DNA from: Novosphingobium sp. B1
GTDB lineage: Bacteria; Pseudomonadota; Alphaproteobacteria; Sphingomonadales; Sphingomonadaceae
DNA: 64,000 nucleotides
Direction of reading: 5' to 3'
Assembly (NCBI RefSeq): GCF_900176395.1
Contig: NZ_FWXL01000008.1
Span: 62,001-126,000 of the forward strand
In this document: one piece after another, positions 36,604-44,639 of the stretch
Position numbering within the stretch: position 1 is the stretch's first letter
Layout: each line of letters begins with the position of its first letter
The notes under the pieces: model-generated
What the model was told of the DNA's origin: nothing
Databases searched by the model: none
What the model saw: only the letters and a program-made list of their open reading frames with translations
Program-made: the position numbers and the translations under genes

Positions 36604-37046
36604 ACGCGATCTCGGGCAAGGCCCGCGCCGCCTCGCGCCTCGCCGCCGTGCAGGCGCTGTATCAGGCCGACATGGAGCAGACCGCGCTGCACCTGCTGCT
36701 GGACGAGTTCCACCAGCACCGGCTGGGCGCGGAGATCGAGGAAGTCGAATATCTCAAGGCCGATGTCGCCTTCTTCGACGATCTGGTGAAGGGCGTCGAT
36801 GCCCGCCGCAACGAGATCGACCTGCTGCTTTCGGCCAAGCTGGCAAAGGGCTGGTCGCTGGCGCGGCTCGACAAGACCATGCTGCAGATCCTGCGCGCCG
36901 GCTCCTACGAGCTGCTGGCGCGCAAGGACGTGCCGGTGGCGACAGTCATCACCGAATATGTCGACGTGGCCCATGCCTTCTTCGAGGAGCGCGAAGCCAA
37001 GTTCGTCAACGGTGTGCTGGATGCCGTCGCCAAGGACGTGCGCTGA
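36600..37046 (+). CDS. nusB: Transcription antitermination factor NusB
   Basis: A 148-residue all-helical NusB that binds boxA RNA with NusE (S10) during rRNA antitermination. Typical segments are ARAASRLAAVQALYQADM at the N-terminus, LAKGWSLARLDKTMLQILRAGSYELL in the core, and ITEYVDVAHAFFEEREAKFVNGVLDAVAKDVR at the C-terminus. The GTG start at 36600 overlaps the hisD stop. It converges with the GNAT gene across 3 bases. Confidence 0.97.
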   Translation: MNAISGKARAASRLAAVQALYQADMEQTALHLLLDEFHQHRLGAEIEEVEYLKADVAFFDDLVKGVDARRNEIDLLLSAKLAKGWSLARLDKTMLQILRAGSYELLARKDVPVATVITEYVDVAHAFFEEREAKFVNGVLDAVAKDVR

Positions 37047-37049
37047 GAC

Positions 37050-38180
37050 TTACGCCTTCTTGAACGGCGTGCGCTTGCCGAGATAAAGCTGGTCCTGGGC
37101 GACGCCGGCACGCTCGGCCTCGAGGAAATCGCTGACGGCGCTGCGGAAGTTCGGGTCCGAGATATAGTGCGCCGACCAGGTGCGGACCGGCTCATAGCCG
37201 CGCGCCAGCTTGTGTCCGCCTTGCGCCCCCGCCTCGACGCGAGAAAGGCCAAGCGCAATCGCCGCATCAATGGCCTGATAATAGCACAATTCGAAGTGCA
37301 GAAAGGGCTTCTCGACAAGCGCGCCCCAGTAGCGGCCATAGAGCGCCTCGCTGCCGATGAAGTTTAGCGCGCCGGCAACGGGCTCCTCATCGAGGAACGC
37401 AAGCACGAGCAGGACCTTGTCGGCCATGCGCTCGCCGATCAGGTCGAACGCGGCGCGGGTGAGATAGGGACGGCCCCATTTGCGTGCGCCGGTATCCTGA
37501 TAGAATTCCCAGAACGCATCCCAGTGTTCGGGCCGGATCATGTCGCCGGTCAACTGGCGGATTTCGACGCCGTCCTGCGCGCGGGCGCGTTCCTTGCGCA
37601 GGTTCTTGCGCTTTTCGGAACTCAGCGCGCCAAGGAAATCATCGAAGCTGGCATAGCCGCGGTTTTCCCAATGGAACTGGATGTCCGAGCGGGGCAGCCA
37701 GCCAGCCTCTTCGAACAGCGGCAGTTGTGCCGGTTCGATGAAGGTGGCGTGGGCCGAGGACAGGCCATTGCTGTCGCACAACTGCTCGGCCGCGCGCAGC
37801 ATCGGCAGGGCAAGATCCGGGCGGTCTCCCAGCAGCAGGCGCGGGCCGGTAGCGGGGGTGAACGGGGCGCTGATCTGCAGTTTGGGATAGTAGCTGCCCC
37901 CTGCCCTGGTCCAGGCATCTGCCCACGAATGATCGAACACGTATTCGCCCTGGCTGTGGCTCTTGAGATAGGCGGGGAGCGCGGCTGCGGGGCGGCCATC
38001 AGCGCCTTCGATCACGATCGGCAGTGGCGACCAGCCCGACCGGCCCCCGACAGAGCGGGAATCTTCCAGCAGCTTGAGGAAGGCATGGCTGACGAAGGGA
38101 TTCCCGGATCCGGCCAGCCGGTCCCAGTCATCGGCCTCGATTTCGGAAACCGCCTTGTGGATGCGTGCAGTGAGAGTCAC
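37050..38180 (-). CDS. GNAT-fold family protein (DUF482/FemAB-like)
   Basis: A 376-residue protein of the family formerly called DUF482 (peptidogalycan-type GNAT/FemAB-like acyltransferase fold). Features are NPFVSHAFLKLLEDSRSVG near the N-terminus, FDHSWADAWTRAGGSYYPKLQ, LSSEKRKNLRKERARAQ, and FELCYYQAIDAAIALGLSRVEAGAQGGHKLARGYEP, the family hallmark. The GTG at 38180 is the likely start. It is last in a leftward chain with GDPD, RidA, HAD and DUF3572 genes. The acceptor substrate is unknown. Confidence 0.88.
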   Translation of the reverse strand: MTLTARIHKAVSEIEADDWDRLAGSGNPFVSHAFLKLLEDSRSVGGRSGWSPLPIVIEGADGRPAAALPAYLKSHSQGEYVFDHSWADAWTRAGGSYYPKLQISAPFTPATGPRLLLGDRPDLALPMLRAAEQLCDSNGLSSAHATFIEPAQLPLFEEAGWLPRSDIQFHWENRGYASFDDFLGALSSEKRKNLRKERARAQDGVEIRQLTGDMIRPEHWDAFWEFYQDTGARKWGRPYLTRAAFDLIGERMADKVLLVLAFLDEEPVAGALNFIGSEALYGRYWGALVEKPFLHFELCYYQAIDAAIALGLSRVEAGAQGGHKLARGYEPVRTWSAHYISDPNFRSAVSDFLEAERAGVAQDQLYLGKRTPFKKA

Positions 38181-38187
38181 GCCACGG

Positions 38188-38964
38188 TCATGCCGCGAGG
38201 CCTGCGCCTTCGGCAATAGGTCCATCGGCACAGTCGGCGGCGCGTTGCGCAAGTTCCGCCGAGCGCACAGTCCAGGTCAGCACAGGGAAGCCGCGCCAGC
38301 GCTGGGTCGCGACGAACTTGGATGGCAGATCGCGCACGTCCCAGGCGAGAAACTGCGGGCGAGCCTGCCAGAAGGCGAGATGCAGGCGGAGCGTGGCGAG
38401 CAGGGTGCGCTTGCCTTCCTCGGTCACGACGAGGCCATGCACGATGCGCGGCGAGTAGCGGCCGAACCAGCGGCTGACGCGCGGGTCGAAGCTCATCACC
38501 GCGACCTGTCCCTGGTAGCCCTCGAGAGCCCGGCGCACGGCGAGGCACAAGGGCGACACGCGGATATCTCGCTTCGACTTGATCTCGATAAGGACCGGAG
38601 CGCGGCCTGCCACCTGATCGAGGAACTGCCGGATAGTGGGGATGGTATCGGTGCTGCCGCTAAGAGGGACGCGGGCGAGGTCTTCGGCGCGCTGATCAAT
38701 GACCGCGCCGTTGCGCCCCGTCAGGCGTTCCAGGTCCCAATCGTGATAGACCACTGCCTGCCCATCGGCGGTGCGCTGGACGTCGCACTCGATGCCGAGA
38801 CCGCGTTCGATGGCCAGCGAAAAGGCTGCGGGCGAGTTCTCGACGATGCCGTTGCCGTGCAGGCCTCGATGGGCGTAGGTCTTGCCGCGCAGCCAGTCGA
38901 CCCGCGCCTCGGGCGGCGCGGGGACCAGAAAGCGGTCAAGCAGGGCGAACAGCAATGACAGCAT
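38188..38964 (-). CDS. Glycerophosphodiester phosphodiesterase
   Basis: A 258-residue GDPD enzyme hydrolysing deacylated phospholipid headgroups. The catalytic signature is complete: AHRGLHGN (His), IECDVQRTADGQAVVYHD (Glu, Asp, His) and VLIEIKS (Glu, Lys). The first ~20 residues (MLSLLFALLDRFLVP) could be a membrane-associated helix or part of the fold; no clear cleavage site is seen. The start at 38964 overlaps the last 29 bases of the RidA gene. Confidence 0.94.
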   Translation of the reverse strand: MLSLLFALLDRFLVPAPPEARVDWLRGKTYAHRGLHGNGIVENSPAAFSLAIERGLGIECDVQRTADGQAVVYHDWDLERLTGRNGAVIDQRAEDLARVPLSGSTDTIPTIRQFLDQVAGRAPVLIEIKSKRDIRVSPLCLAVRRALEGYQGQVAVMSFDPRVSRWFGRYSPRIVHGLVVTEEGKRTLLATLRLHLAFWQARPQFLAWDVRDLPSKFVATQRWRGFPVLTWTVRSAELAQRAADCADGPIAEGAGLAA

Positions 38965-39403
38965 CGACTTCCACCGCCGCACCGAGGGGAAGGACCGGCA
39001 CGCCGACGGCACTGCGGGCGTGCTTGCCGGCATCGCCGAAGGCCGCCGCCATCAGTTCGGACGCGCCGTTGGCGACCTTGGGCTGATCGGTGAAGGTGCC
39101 GGTCGAGCTGATGAACGCGCCAAGCTTGACCACGCGCTCAACCCGGTCGAGCGAACCCAGCGCAGCCTTGACCTGGGCGAGGATCATCAGGCCGCAAGCC
39201 TGTGCGGCAGCGGTGCCCTGTTCGATCGAGACGTCTTCGCCAAGGCGGCCGGTGACCAGCTTGCCATCGATGAAGGGCAACTGGCCTGAGACATGGAGCA
39301 GACCGTTTGCCTCCACGGTCGGTACATAGGCGGCGACAGGCGCGGCGGCCTGCGGCAGCGTATGCCCGAGGGCGGCAAGCTTTGCTTCAACGGTATCGGT
39401 CAC
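38936..39403 (-). CDS. RidA/YjgF family protein
   Basis: A 155-residue RidA-superfamily protein. Signatures are YVPTVEANGLLHVSGQLPFIDGKLVTG, AAQACGLMILAQVKAALGSLDRV and a C-terminal GAAVEVDAVIAVRP. Classical RidA deaminates reactive enamines with an Arg in the C-terminal strand; this longer branch (COG0251, about 150 residues) is less well characterised. The GTG start at 39403 has GGAGAAG upstream and overlaps the HAD stop (GTGA). Confidence 0.92.
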   Translation of the reverse strand: MTDTVEAKLAALGHTLPQAAAPVAAYVPTVEANGLLHVSGQLPFIDGKLVTGRLGEDVSIEQGTAAAQACGLMILAQVKAALGSLDRVERVVKLGAFISSTGTFTDQPKVANGASELMAAAFGDAGKHARSAVGVPVLPLGAAVEVDAVIAVRPA

Positions 39404-40032
39404 GCGTCTTCTCCATGAATTTGGGCCATGATCCATGGCAGCGCCGCTTCCCAGTCGTCAATCCTGGCGTGGGCGTGACCGGCCTTGTGAGCGCAGTCGA
39501 TATGCGGGCTTAGCAGCGGTTCGCCGCACAGGTGCAGCCGGATCACGTCGGGGGTCAGTTGCGAGACCGAATCGTGATGCTGCGGCAGGTCGTCGATGAA
39601 CAGGGCGCGCGAGGGGTTGTATTCATCAAGGATGGCCTTGAGCGCCGGCCCCTTCGGCCCCTGGTTGGTAAAGACGCGGGCATTGATGCCGACATCAGCA
39701 AGCTGACGCGCGCGCATGTCGCGACGGTGATCGTTGAGGTTGGTCAGGATGACGACATCGGCATCCTGACCGGCTGCGTTGATCCCGGCGACAGCGCCGG
39801 CGATGGCCTGCTGGCGGTACATTTCGGTATCGAAGAACTTGTTGAGCAGGTTCCAGATTTCCTGCGGCGGCACCAGCTCCCCATCCTTGGCATAGCGCAT
39901 GGCCTTCGAGAAATCAGCGCTGTCCATCTTGAAGGTGACACCCTGTTCCTCGCCCAGCCAGTCGCGGAAAGGCGCGACCATGTGCAGCAGCACCTCGTCG
40001 CAATCGCTGACGATCAGGGGGCGGCTACTCAT
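39400..40032 (-). CDS. HAD family hydrolase
   Basis: A 210-residue HAD-like phosphatase. Motif I is VSDCDEVLL (nucleophile Asp and the second Asp), motif II VILTNLNDHRRDMR, motif III around NQGPKGPALK, and motif IV FIDDLPQHHDSV. Small-molecule phosphatase activity is expected; the substrate is unknown. Its ATG overlaps the DUF3572 stop by 4 bases and its stop overlaps the RidA start. Confidence 0.9.
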   Translation of the reverse strand: MSSRPLIVSDCDEVLLHMVAPFRDWLGEEQGVTFKMDSADFSKAMRYAKDGELVPPQEIWNLLNKFFDTEMYRQQAIAGAVAGINAAGQDADVVILTNLNDHRRDMRARQLADVGINARVFTNQGPKGPALKAILDEYNPSRALFIDDLPQHHDSVSQLTPDVIRLHLCGEPLLSPHIDCAHKAGHAHARIDDWEAALPWIMAQIHGEDA

Positions 40033-40337
40033 GACAATTCCTTCCGGGCGGCAATCAGGGTTTCAGGCGAGATGTCGAGAGCGAAGGCCGCGTTGACAAG
40101 GTCTGCCTCATGGTTGGCGAGAAAATCGAGCACGGCGCCGAGCATGGCCGGATCGCCGAGACCTGCGCGAAGTTCGTCGGGCGTCAGGCCGGTGAGGCCC
40201 AGGAAGCGTTCGGCGCGGTCCCCGTCCGACAGGACCCAGCCGAGCGCCTGCAACGCCAAAGCGGAAGGATCGACGGGGGAGGAAGGTTCGCGGATGATTG
40301 TCAGGGACCTTTGCTGGCAATAAGGATGCGCGCGCAA
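40029..40337 (-). CDS. DUF3572 family protein
   Basis: A small helical protein of about 102 residues. The conserved core ALALQALGWVLSDGDRAERFLGLTGLTPDELRAGLGDPAMLGAVLDFLANHEADLV matches DUF3572, a family usually found beside divK in alphaproteobacteria, as here. No ATG is available near the core. A TTG at 40337 is the best in-frame candidate, but a closer non-standard start (for example CTG or ATC at about 40307-40313) is possible. If 40337 is right, only 22 bases separate it from the divergent divK start. Confidence 0.75.
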   Translation of the reverse strand: MRAHPYCQQRSLTIIREPSSPVDPSALALQALGWVLSDGDRAERFLGLTGLTPDELRAGLGDPAMLGAVLDFLANHEADLVNAAFALDISPETLIAARKELS

Positions 40338-40359
40338 GCTTTCGGGAACAGGCGCGTCA

Positions 40360-40722
40360 GTGGCAAGAAGAATTCTGGTTGTCGAGGACAACGACCTCAA
40401 CCGCAAGCTGTTCTGCGACCTGTTGCGCGCCAAGGGCTTCGAGGTGGAGCCAGTGGCCGACGGCAGGGAGGCGATCGAGAAGACGCGCCTGTTCATGCCG
40501 CATCTGGTGATCATGGACATCCAGTTGCCCAACATCTCGGGCATGGACCTGATCGAGGCGATCAAGGCCGACGAGGAGCTGAAGGCGATCCCGATCCTCG
40601 CCGTTACCGCCTATGCCGGTAAGGGCGACGAGGAAGCGATCCGGGCCGCCGGTGCCGAAGGCTACCTTGCCAAGCCAGTATCGATCGGCCCCTTCATGGT
40701 GGCGGTCAACGCGTTGGTCTGA
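40360..40722 (+). CDS. divK: Single-domain response regulator DivK
   Basis: A 120-residue CheY-like receiver without output domain. The acidic pocket is VVEDND, the phospho-acceptor Asp is in VIMDIQLPNISGMDL, Thr in AVTAYAGKGDEEAI, and Lys in YLAKPVS. The sequence NRKLFCDLLRAKGFEVE and the KGDEE...I..AGAEGYLAKP segment match Caulobacter DivK, which controls cell polarity and CtrA through PleC/DivJ. The start is GTG at 40360. PleD, which follows divK in Caulobacter, is absent here; the next gene is on the other strand. Confidence 0.92.
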   Translation: MARRILVVEDNDLNRKLFCDLLRAKGFEVEPVADGREAIEKTRLFMPHLVIMDIQLPNISGMDLIEAIKADEELKAIPILAVTAYAGKGDEEAIRAAGAEGYLAKPVSIGPFMVAVNALV

Positions 40723-40726
40723 ACGC

Positions 40727-41335
40727 TTACATCGCCATGGCGACGCTGTGGGCGTGCTCTATGGCGAAGGTTACCACCGTCAGGCACAAGCCGGCCATGA
40801 AGCTCTTGTAGGCATAGGCCAGGTACTTGTACTTCTTGCGCTGCAGCACCTGCCCGTTCTGGTAGATATCGTGGAGCATGGTGCGGAACACGGTTTCATC
40901 GGCGCGCAGTTCATCAAGGATCGAATCGGTCCATTCGCCTTCGTCCATGTGGGTGAAGTAGCCGAAGAACAGCTTGTTGGCCTTGCCATCATTGAGCCTG
41001 GCCGACTTCGGGCTGCTGATCGAGGGCAGTACGGCAAAGACCGCGCACATCGCGGAAATGAAGGCGAACAGCGCAAGCACGCCCAGCGACCATGGCAGCG
41101 TGCCGTTCTTCGCCTGCCCTAGCGATATCGTGAAGACCAGGAAGGTCGCCCCCATCAGGATCGAGGCCTTGGCATCGGCCATCTGGCTGAGCGTGAGGTT
41201 GATCTGTTGCGAAGTGCGGACGAGGTGAATGGCGTGGTTCGAATATCCGGAAGGCGACGGCATGGAAGGCGCTGCCTTGGGAATCTCGGGCGAAGCTTGT
41301 GCCACTGGCCCCGGTGATGCTGCGTTATCGCCCAA
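40727..41335 (-). CDS. Pycsar-effector-like (DUF5706) transmembrane protein
   Basis: A 202-residue membrane protein. After a Pro/Ser-rich N-terminus, residues about 40-60 (IHLVRTSQQINLTLSQMADAKASILMG) are the hallmark of the PycTM/DUF5706 family, followed by two membrane helices (FLVFTISLG and LGVLALFAFISAMCAVFAVL), a soluble segment and a C-terminal helix (FMAGLCLTVVTFAIEHA). In Pycsar defence, PycTM is the membrane-disrupting effector gated by cCMP/cUMP. No pyrimidine cyclase is visible here, so a non-defence role is quite possible. The start at the TTG 41335 is supported by GGGGAGAGG just upstream. It is divergent from the ACP gene. Confidence 0.8.
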   Translation of the reverse strand: MGDNAASPGPVAQASPEIPKAAPSMPSPSGYSNHAIHLVRTSQQINLTLSQMADAKASILMGATFLVFTISLGQAKNGTLPWSLGVLALFAFISAMCAVFAVLPSISSPKSARLNDGKANKLFFGYFTHMDEGEWTDSILDELRADETVFRTMLHDIYQNGQVLQRKKYKYLAYAYKSFMAGLCLTVVTFAIEHAHSVAMAM

Positions 41336-41491
41336 GATCGCCTCTCCCCGCTGGCGGCTTTTGCCGATAAGACGGGGATGGCACAGGGAGAGCCTTCTTG
41401 ACAAGCAGGGGCAAAGGCCGCTTTTCCGCCGCAATCGTCTGGCAGGGGCCATGCCTGAGCACTGGGACCTCTGCCCATTGGAGAAGAATTG

Positions 41492-41731
41492 ATGGATCGC
41501 GCTGCAACTGCCGAAAAGATCGCCGAACTGATCGAGCCCTTCAACAAGAAGGGCATCGCGATCACCGAGGCCACGACCTTTGCCGGCGATCTGGAATGGG
41601 ACAGCCTGACTGTGATGGACTTTGTCGCCGCGATCGAGGACGATTTCGACATCATCATCAGCATGAACCAGCAGGCCGAGATCGAAACGTACGGCCAGTT
41701 GATCGACGCAGTGACCAAGCTGCAGGGATAA
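41492..41731 (+). CDS. Acyl carrier protein associated with serine palmitoyltransferase
   Basis: A 79-residue acyl carrier protein. The phosphopantetheine serine lies in FAGDLEWDSLTVMDFVAAIEDDF (DSL motif, as in family members). The ATG at 41492 has GGAGAAG five bases upstream; a TTG one codon earlier is in frame. It lies 5 bases before the SPT gene. In sphingomonads and Caulobacter a dedicated ACP supplies the acyl thioester to SPT; assignment to that role is by position. Confidence 0.93.
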   Translation: MDRAATAEKIAELIEPFNKKGIAITEATTFAGDLEWDSLTVMDFVAAIEDDFDIIISMNQQAEIETYGQLIDAVTKLQG

Positions 41732-41736
41732 GCCCG

Positions 41737-42936
41737 ATGACCGACCTTTTCAGCAAGTTCGATCCGCTGATCGAGCAGCGCCGCGCCCTGCTTGCCGGTG
41801 GCGTGGAAGACCCGTTCAACCTTGTCATGGAACGGGTGATCAGCCCCACCGTGGCTGTCTGCAACGGGCGCGAGACGATCCTGCTCGGCACCTACAACTA
41901 CATGGGCATGACCTTCGACCCCGATGTGATCGCATCGGGCAAGCAGGCGCTGGACGATTACGGTTCGGGCACCACCGGCAGCCGCGTTCTCAACGGCACT
42001 TACGCCGGACACAAGCTGTGCGAGGAAGCGCTCAAGGAGTTCTATGGCATGGACCATGCCATGGTGTTCTCCACTGGCTACCAGGCCAACCTCGGGATCA
42101 TCAGCACGATCGCCGGCAAGGGTGACTACATCATCCTCGACATCGACAGTCACGCCTCGATCTGGGACGGCTGCAAGATGGGCGATGCCGAAGTGGTGCC
42201 GTTCAAGCACAACGACATCGAGGCCATGGAAAAGCGCCTCAAGCGCGTGCCAGAGGGCGCGGGTAAGCTGGTCGTGCTCGAAGGCGTTTATTCGATGCTG
42301 GGCGACATCGCACCGCTCAAGGAAATGATCCGCATCGCCAAGGAACACGGCGCGATGGTGCTGGTCGACGAAGCGCACTCGATGGGCTTCATCGGCCCCA
42401 ACGGGCGTGGCGTGGCCGAGGATCAGGGCTGCCTGGCAGACGTCGACTTCGTGATCGGCACTTTCTCCAAGTCGGTCGGCACGGTTGGCGGCTTCTGCGT
42501 TTCGAACCACCCCAAGTTCGAGATCATGCGGCTGGTGTGCCGTCCCTATGTGTTCACCGCCTCGCTCCCGCCAAGCGTGGTGCACACTGCGGCAACATCG
42601 ATCCGCAAGCTGATGCATGCCGGAAACAAGCGCGCGCACTTGTGGGAAAACTCCAAGACGCTGCACAAGGGCTTGCGGGACAAGGGTTTCCAGCTTGGTA
42701 CCAGCGAGCCGCAAAGCGCGATCATCGCAGTAATCATGCCCGATCTGAAACGCGGCGCGGCGATGTGGGAAGCGCTTCTGCATGAGGGGCTCTACGTCAA
42801 CCTCGCGCGTCCGCCGGCAACGCCTGCGGGCATGACGCTGCTGCGTTGCTCGCTCTGCGCCGAACATTCCGCCGATCAGGTCGAGACGATCATCGGCATG
42901 TTCGAGCGCGCCGGAAAGGCCGTGGGAATCATCTGA
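41737..42936 (+). CDS. spt: Serine palmitoyltransferase
   Basis: A 399-residue PLP-dependent alpha-oxoamine synthase, condensing L-serine with an acyl thioester to 3-ketodihydrosphingosine, the first step of sphingolipid synthesis. The PLP lysine is in IGTFSKSVGTVGG. Other active-site segments are SHASIWDGCKMG, VLVDEAHSMG (aspartate binding the PLP ring) and YGSGTTGSRVLNGT. It is soluble and close in length to Sphingomonas SPT (about 420), slightly shorter at the N-terminus. The ACP is immediately upstream, and its TGA overlaps the SGNH hydrolase ATG (TGATG). Confidence 0.95.
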   Translation: MTDLFSKFDPLIEQRRALLAGGVEDPFNLVMERVISPTVAVCNGRETILLGTYNYMGMTFDPDVIASGKQALDDYGSGTTGSRVLNGTYAGHKLCEEALKEFYGMDHAMVFSTGYQANLGIISTIAGKGDYIILDIDSHASIWDGCKMGDAEVVPFKHNDIEAMEKRLKRVPEGAGKLVVLEGVYSMLGDIAPLKEMIRIAKEHGAMVLVDEAHSMGFIGPNGRGVAEDQGCLADVDFVIGTFSKSVGTVGGFCVSNHPKFEIMRLVCRPYVFTASLPPSVVHTAATSIRKLMHAGNKRAHLWENSKTLHKGLRDKGFQLGTSEPQSAIIAVIMPDLKRGAAMWEALLHEGLYVNLARPPATPAGMTLLRCSLCAEHSADQVETIIGMFERAGKAVGII

Positions 42937-43748
42937 TGCGGGCGATTATTGCCGGTGTGCTTGCTTTTGCGGCAATGCCTGCGCTTGCGCAGAATGCCGC
43001 ACCTGTCGTGGTGACGCCGCCGGGCGAAGGCATGATCGAAAAGCCATGCCCTGCCGACCAGCGCGGGCTGAACTTTGCGCATCCCTATGTCCGGCAATAT
43101 GACTGGGCATGGGAATGCCGCTATGCAGCTGCCGACAAGCAGCTCGCGCAGGCACCGCGCGTGGTGTTCATCGGCGATTCGATCACCGAGAACTGGGTCG
43201 GGCTTGCACCTACGCTGTTCGTCGCAGGTGCGGTGGGCCGAGGGATCAGCGGGCAGACCAGCCCGCAGATTCTGGTGCGGTTCTATCAGGACGTGGTGCG
43301 TCTGCGGCCAAGGGTGGTGCACATCATGATCGGCACCAACGACCTTGCCGGCAATACCGGACCCAACAGCGCGGAGATGTACACAAACCATGTCGCCGCG
43401 ATGGTGGATCTTGCCAAGGCCAACGGAATTGCCGTGGTCATCGGCAGCATTCTGCCCGCCGCAAAGTTTCCGTGGAAGCCGGCCCTGGCACCGGCGCGGC
43501 AGGTCGTGGCGCTAAACGCCTGGCTGAAGGATTACGCCAGGGTGCGCGGCGCGGCCTACGCCGATTATCATGCAGCGCTGGTCAATGCCGAAGGCGGCAT
43601 CAATCCCGATCTGGCGCCCGATGGGATCCACCCCAACGCGAAGGGCTATGCCGTGATGGAGCCGATCGCCAAGGCGGCCATCGCCGAGGCGGAGAGGCTG
43701 ACCACGGCGAAGCCTGATCCCAAAGCCGCCGCGCCCAGGAAGCGCTGA
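42936..43748 (+). CDS. Exported SGNH/GDSL-type hydrolase
   Basis: A 270-residue lipase/esterase of the SGNH superfamily. The N-terminus is a Sec signal (MRAIIAGVLAFAAMPALAQ). Block I is VVFIGDSIT (nucleophile Ser), block III MIGTNDLAG (Gly-Asn), and block V DGIHPNAKGY (Asp-His). The conserved WECRYAAADKQ region precedes block I. It should act in the periplasm as an acyl-ester or carbohydrate esterase. It is coupled to SPT by a one-base overlap, which suggests but does not prove a link to lipid remodelling. The C-terminus is Lys/Ala/Pro-rich. Confidence 0.93.
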   Translation: MRAIIAGVLAFAAMPALAQNAAPVVVTPPGEGMIEKPCPADQRGLNFAHPYVRQYDWAWECRYAAADKQLAQAPRVVFIGDSITENWVGLAPTLFVAGAVGRGISGQTSPQILVRFYQDVVRLRPRVVHIMIGTNDLAGNTGPNSAEMYTNHVAAMVDLAKANGIAVVIGSILPAAKFPWKPALAPARQVVALNAWLKDYARVRGAAYADYHAALVNAEGGINPDLAPDGIHPNAKGYAVMEPIAKAAIAEAERLTTAKPDPKAAAPRKR

Positions 43749-43751
43749 GGC

Positions 43752-44639
43752 CTAATCCGCGCCGTGGCGTTCGAGCCAGCGGGCGCGGATCGCATCGGAG
43801 CCGTCGCGGCTGCCGTCATGGCTCCAGCCGGGCTCGCGGATCAGGTATGAAAGCTTGTGGCGCAGCGGCGCGCGCCAGAAATCGGCCAGCATCCCCCGCC
43901 ATTCGTGGAATGCGGCATGCAGGAGGTGGAAGCTGCCGAGCTGCTTGACGATGCCATAGCGTATCGCAAGATCGTCACGCTCGCGCTGGAAGGTGCCGAA
44001 CAGGCGGTCCCAGATGATCAGCGCACCGGCATAGTTGCGATCGAGATAGAGCGGATTGGTGGCGTGGTGGACGCGGTGGTGCGATGGCGTATTGAACACC
44101 GCCTCGAACCAGCGCGGCATGCGGCCGACCGCCTCGGTATGGATCCAGAACTGATAGATCAGGTTGGCGCCGCCCACGGTGACCAGCATCGCCGGATGGA
44201 AGCCGAGAAAGGCAGGCCAGATCCGGAAGATGAACGACAGCGCAAAGAAGCCGGTCCAGGTCTGACGCAGGGCTGTCGACAGGTTGTAGTGCTGGCTTGA
44301 ATGGTGATTGACGTGGCTCGCCCAGAACCAGCGGACGCGGTGTCCGGTGCGGTGCGCCCAGTAATAGTTGAAGTCATCAAGCACGAAGCAGCCGATCCAC
44401 GCGACCCAAGCGAATGGCACAGTCGCGACGCGATGGTCGTAGAGCCACACGGCGGCCGCAAAAACGGTGCCGGCCGTGAGCGCGCCGGCAACAGTGCTGC
44501 CGAGGCCGAGTGCAAGGCTGGTGAGCGTGTCGCGCGGTTCGTACTTTTGCGGCGCGCGGCGCGCAGCCCAGATCATCTCCGTAAGCACCATGACCACGAA
44601 GAACGGCACGGCATAAGTGACGACGTCGATCGGTTTCAT
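43752..44639 (-). CDS. Fatty acid hydroxylase/sterol desaturase superfamily membrane protein
   Basis: A 295-residue integral membrane oxygenase with the di-iron histidine clusters of the family: HRTGHRVRWFWASHVNHHSSQHYN and HRVHHATNPLYLDRNYAGAL, plus EVNNPSH-type FNTPSHHR. Hydrophobic helices lie at about 5-25, 45-75 and 80-100. Such enzymes introduce hydroxyl groups or double bonds in lipids (sphinganine C4-hydroxylase and sterol desaturase are members). Its location next to SPT makes a sphingolipid substrate an attractive idea, but the family also includes carotenoid and alkylglycerol enzymes. It overlaps the start of the next leftward gene's stop (ATGA). Confidence 0.9.
   Translation of the reverse strand: MKPIDVVTYAVPFFVVMVLTEMIWAARRAPQKYEPRDTLTSLALGLGSTVAGALTAGTVFAAAVWLYDHRVATVPFAWVAWIGCFVLDDFNYYWAHRTGHRVRWFWASHVNHHSSQHYNLSTALRQTWTGFFALSFIFRIWPAFLGFHPAMLVTVGGANLIYQFWIHTEAVGRMPRWFEAVFNTPSHHRVHHATNPLYLDRNYAGALIIWDRLFGTFQRERDDLAIRYGIVKQLGSFHLLHAAFHEWRGMLADFWRAPLRHKLSYLIREPGWSHDGSRDGSDAIRARWLERHGAD

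Noticed and set aside
40727..41335. Complete Pycsar defence system
   Set aside because: Only an effector-like gene is present; no cyclase gene is adjacent, so calling a full system is not supported.
41155..42867. Minus-strand open frame of about 570 codons
   Set aside because: Shadow of ACP and serine palmitoyltransferase.
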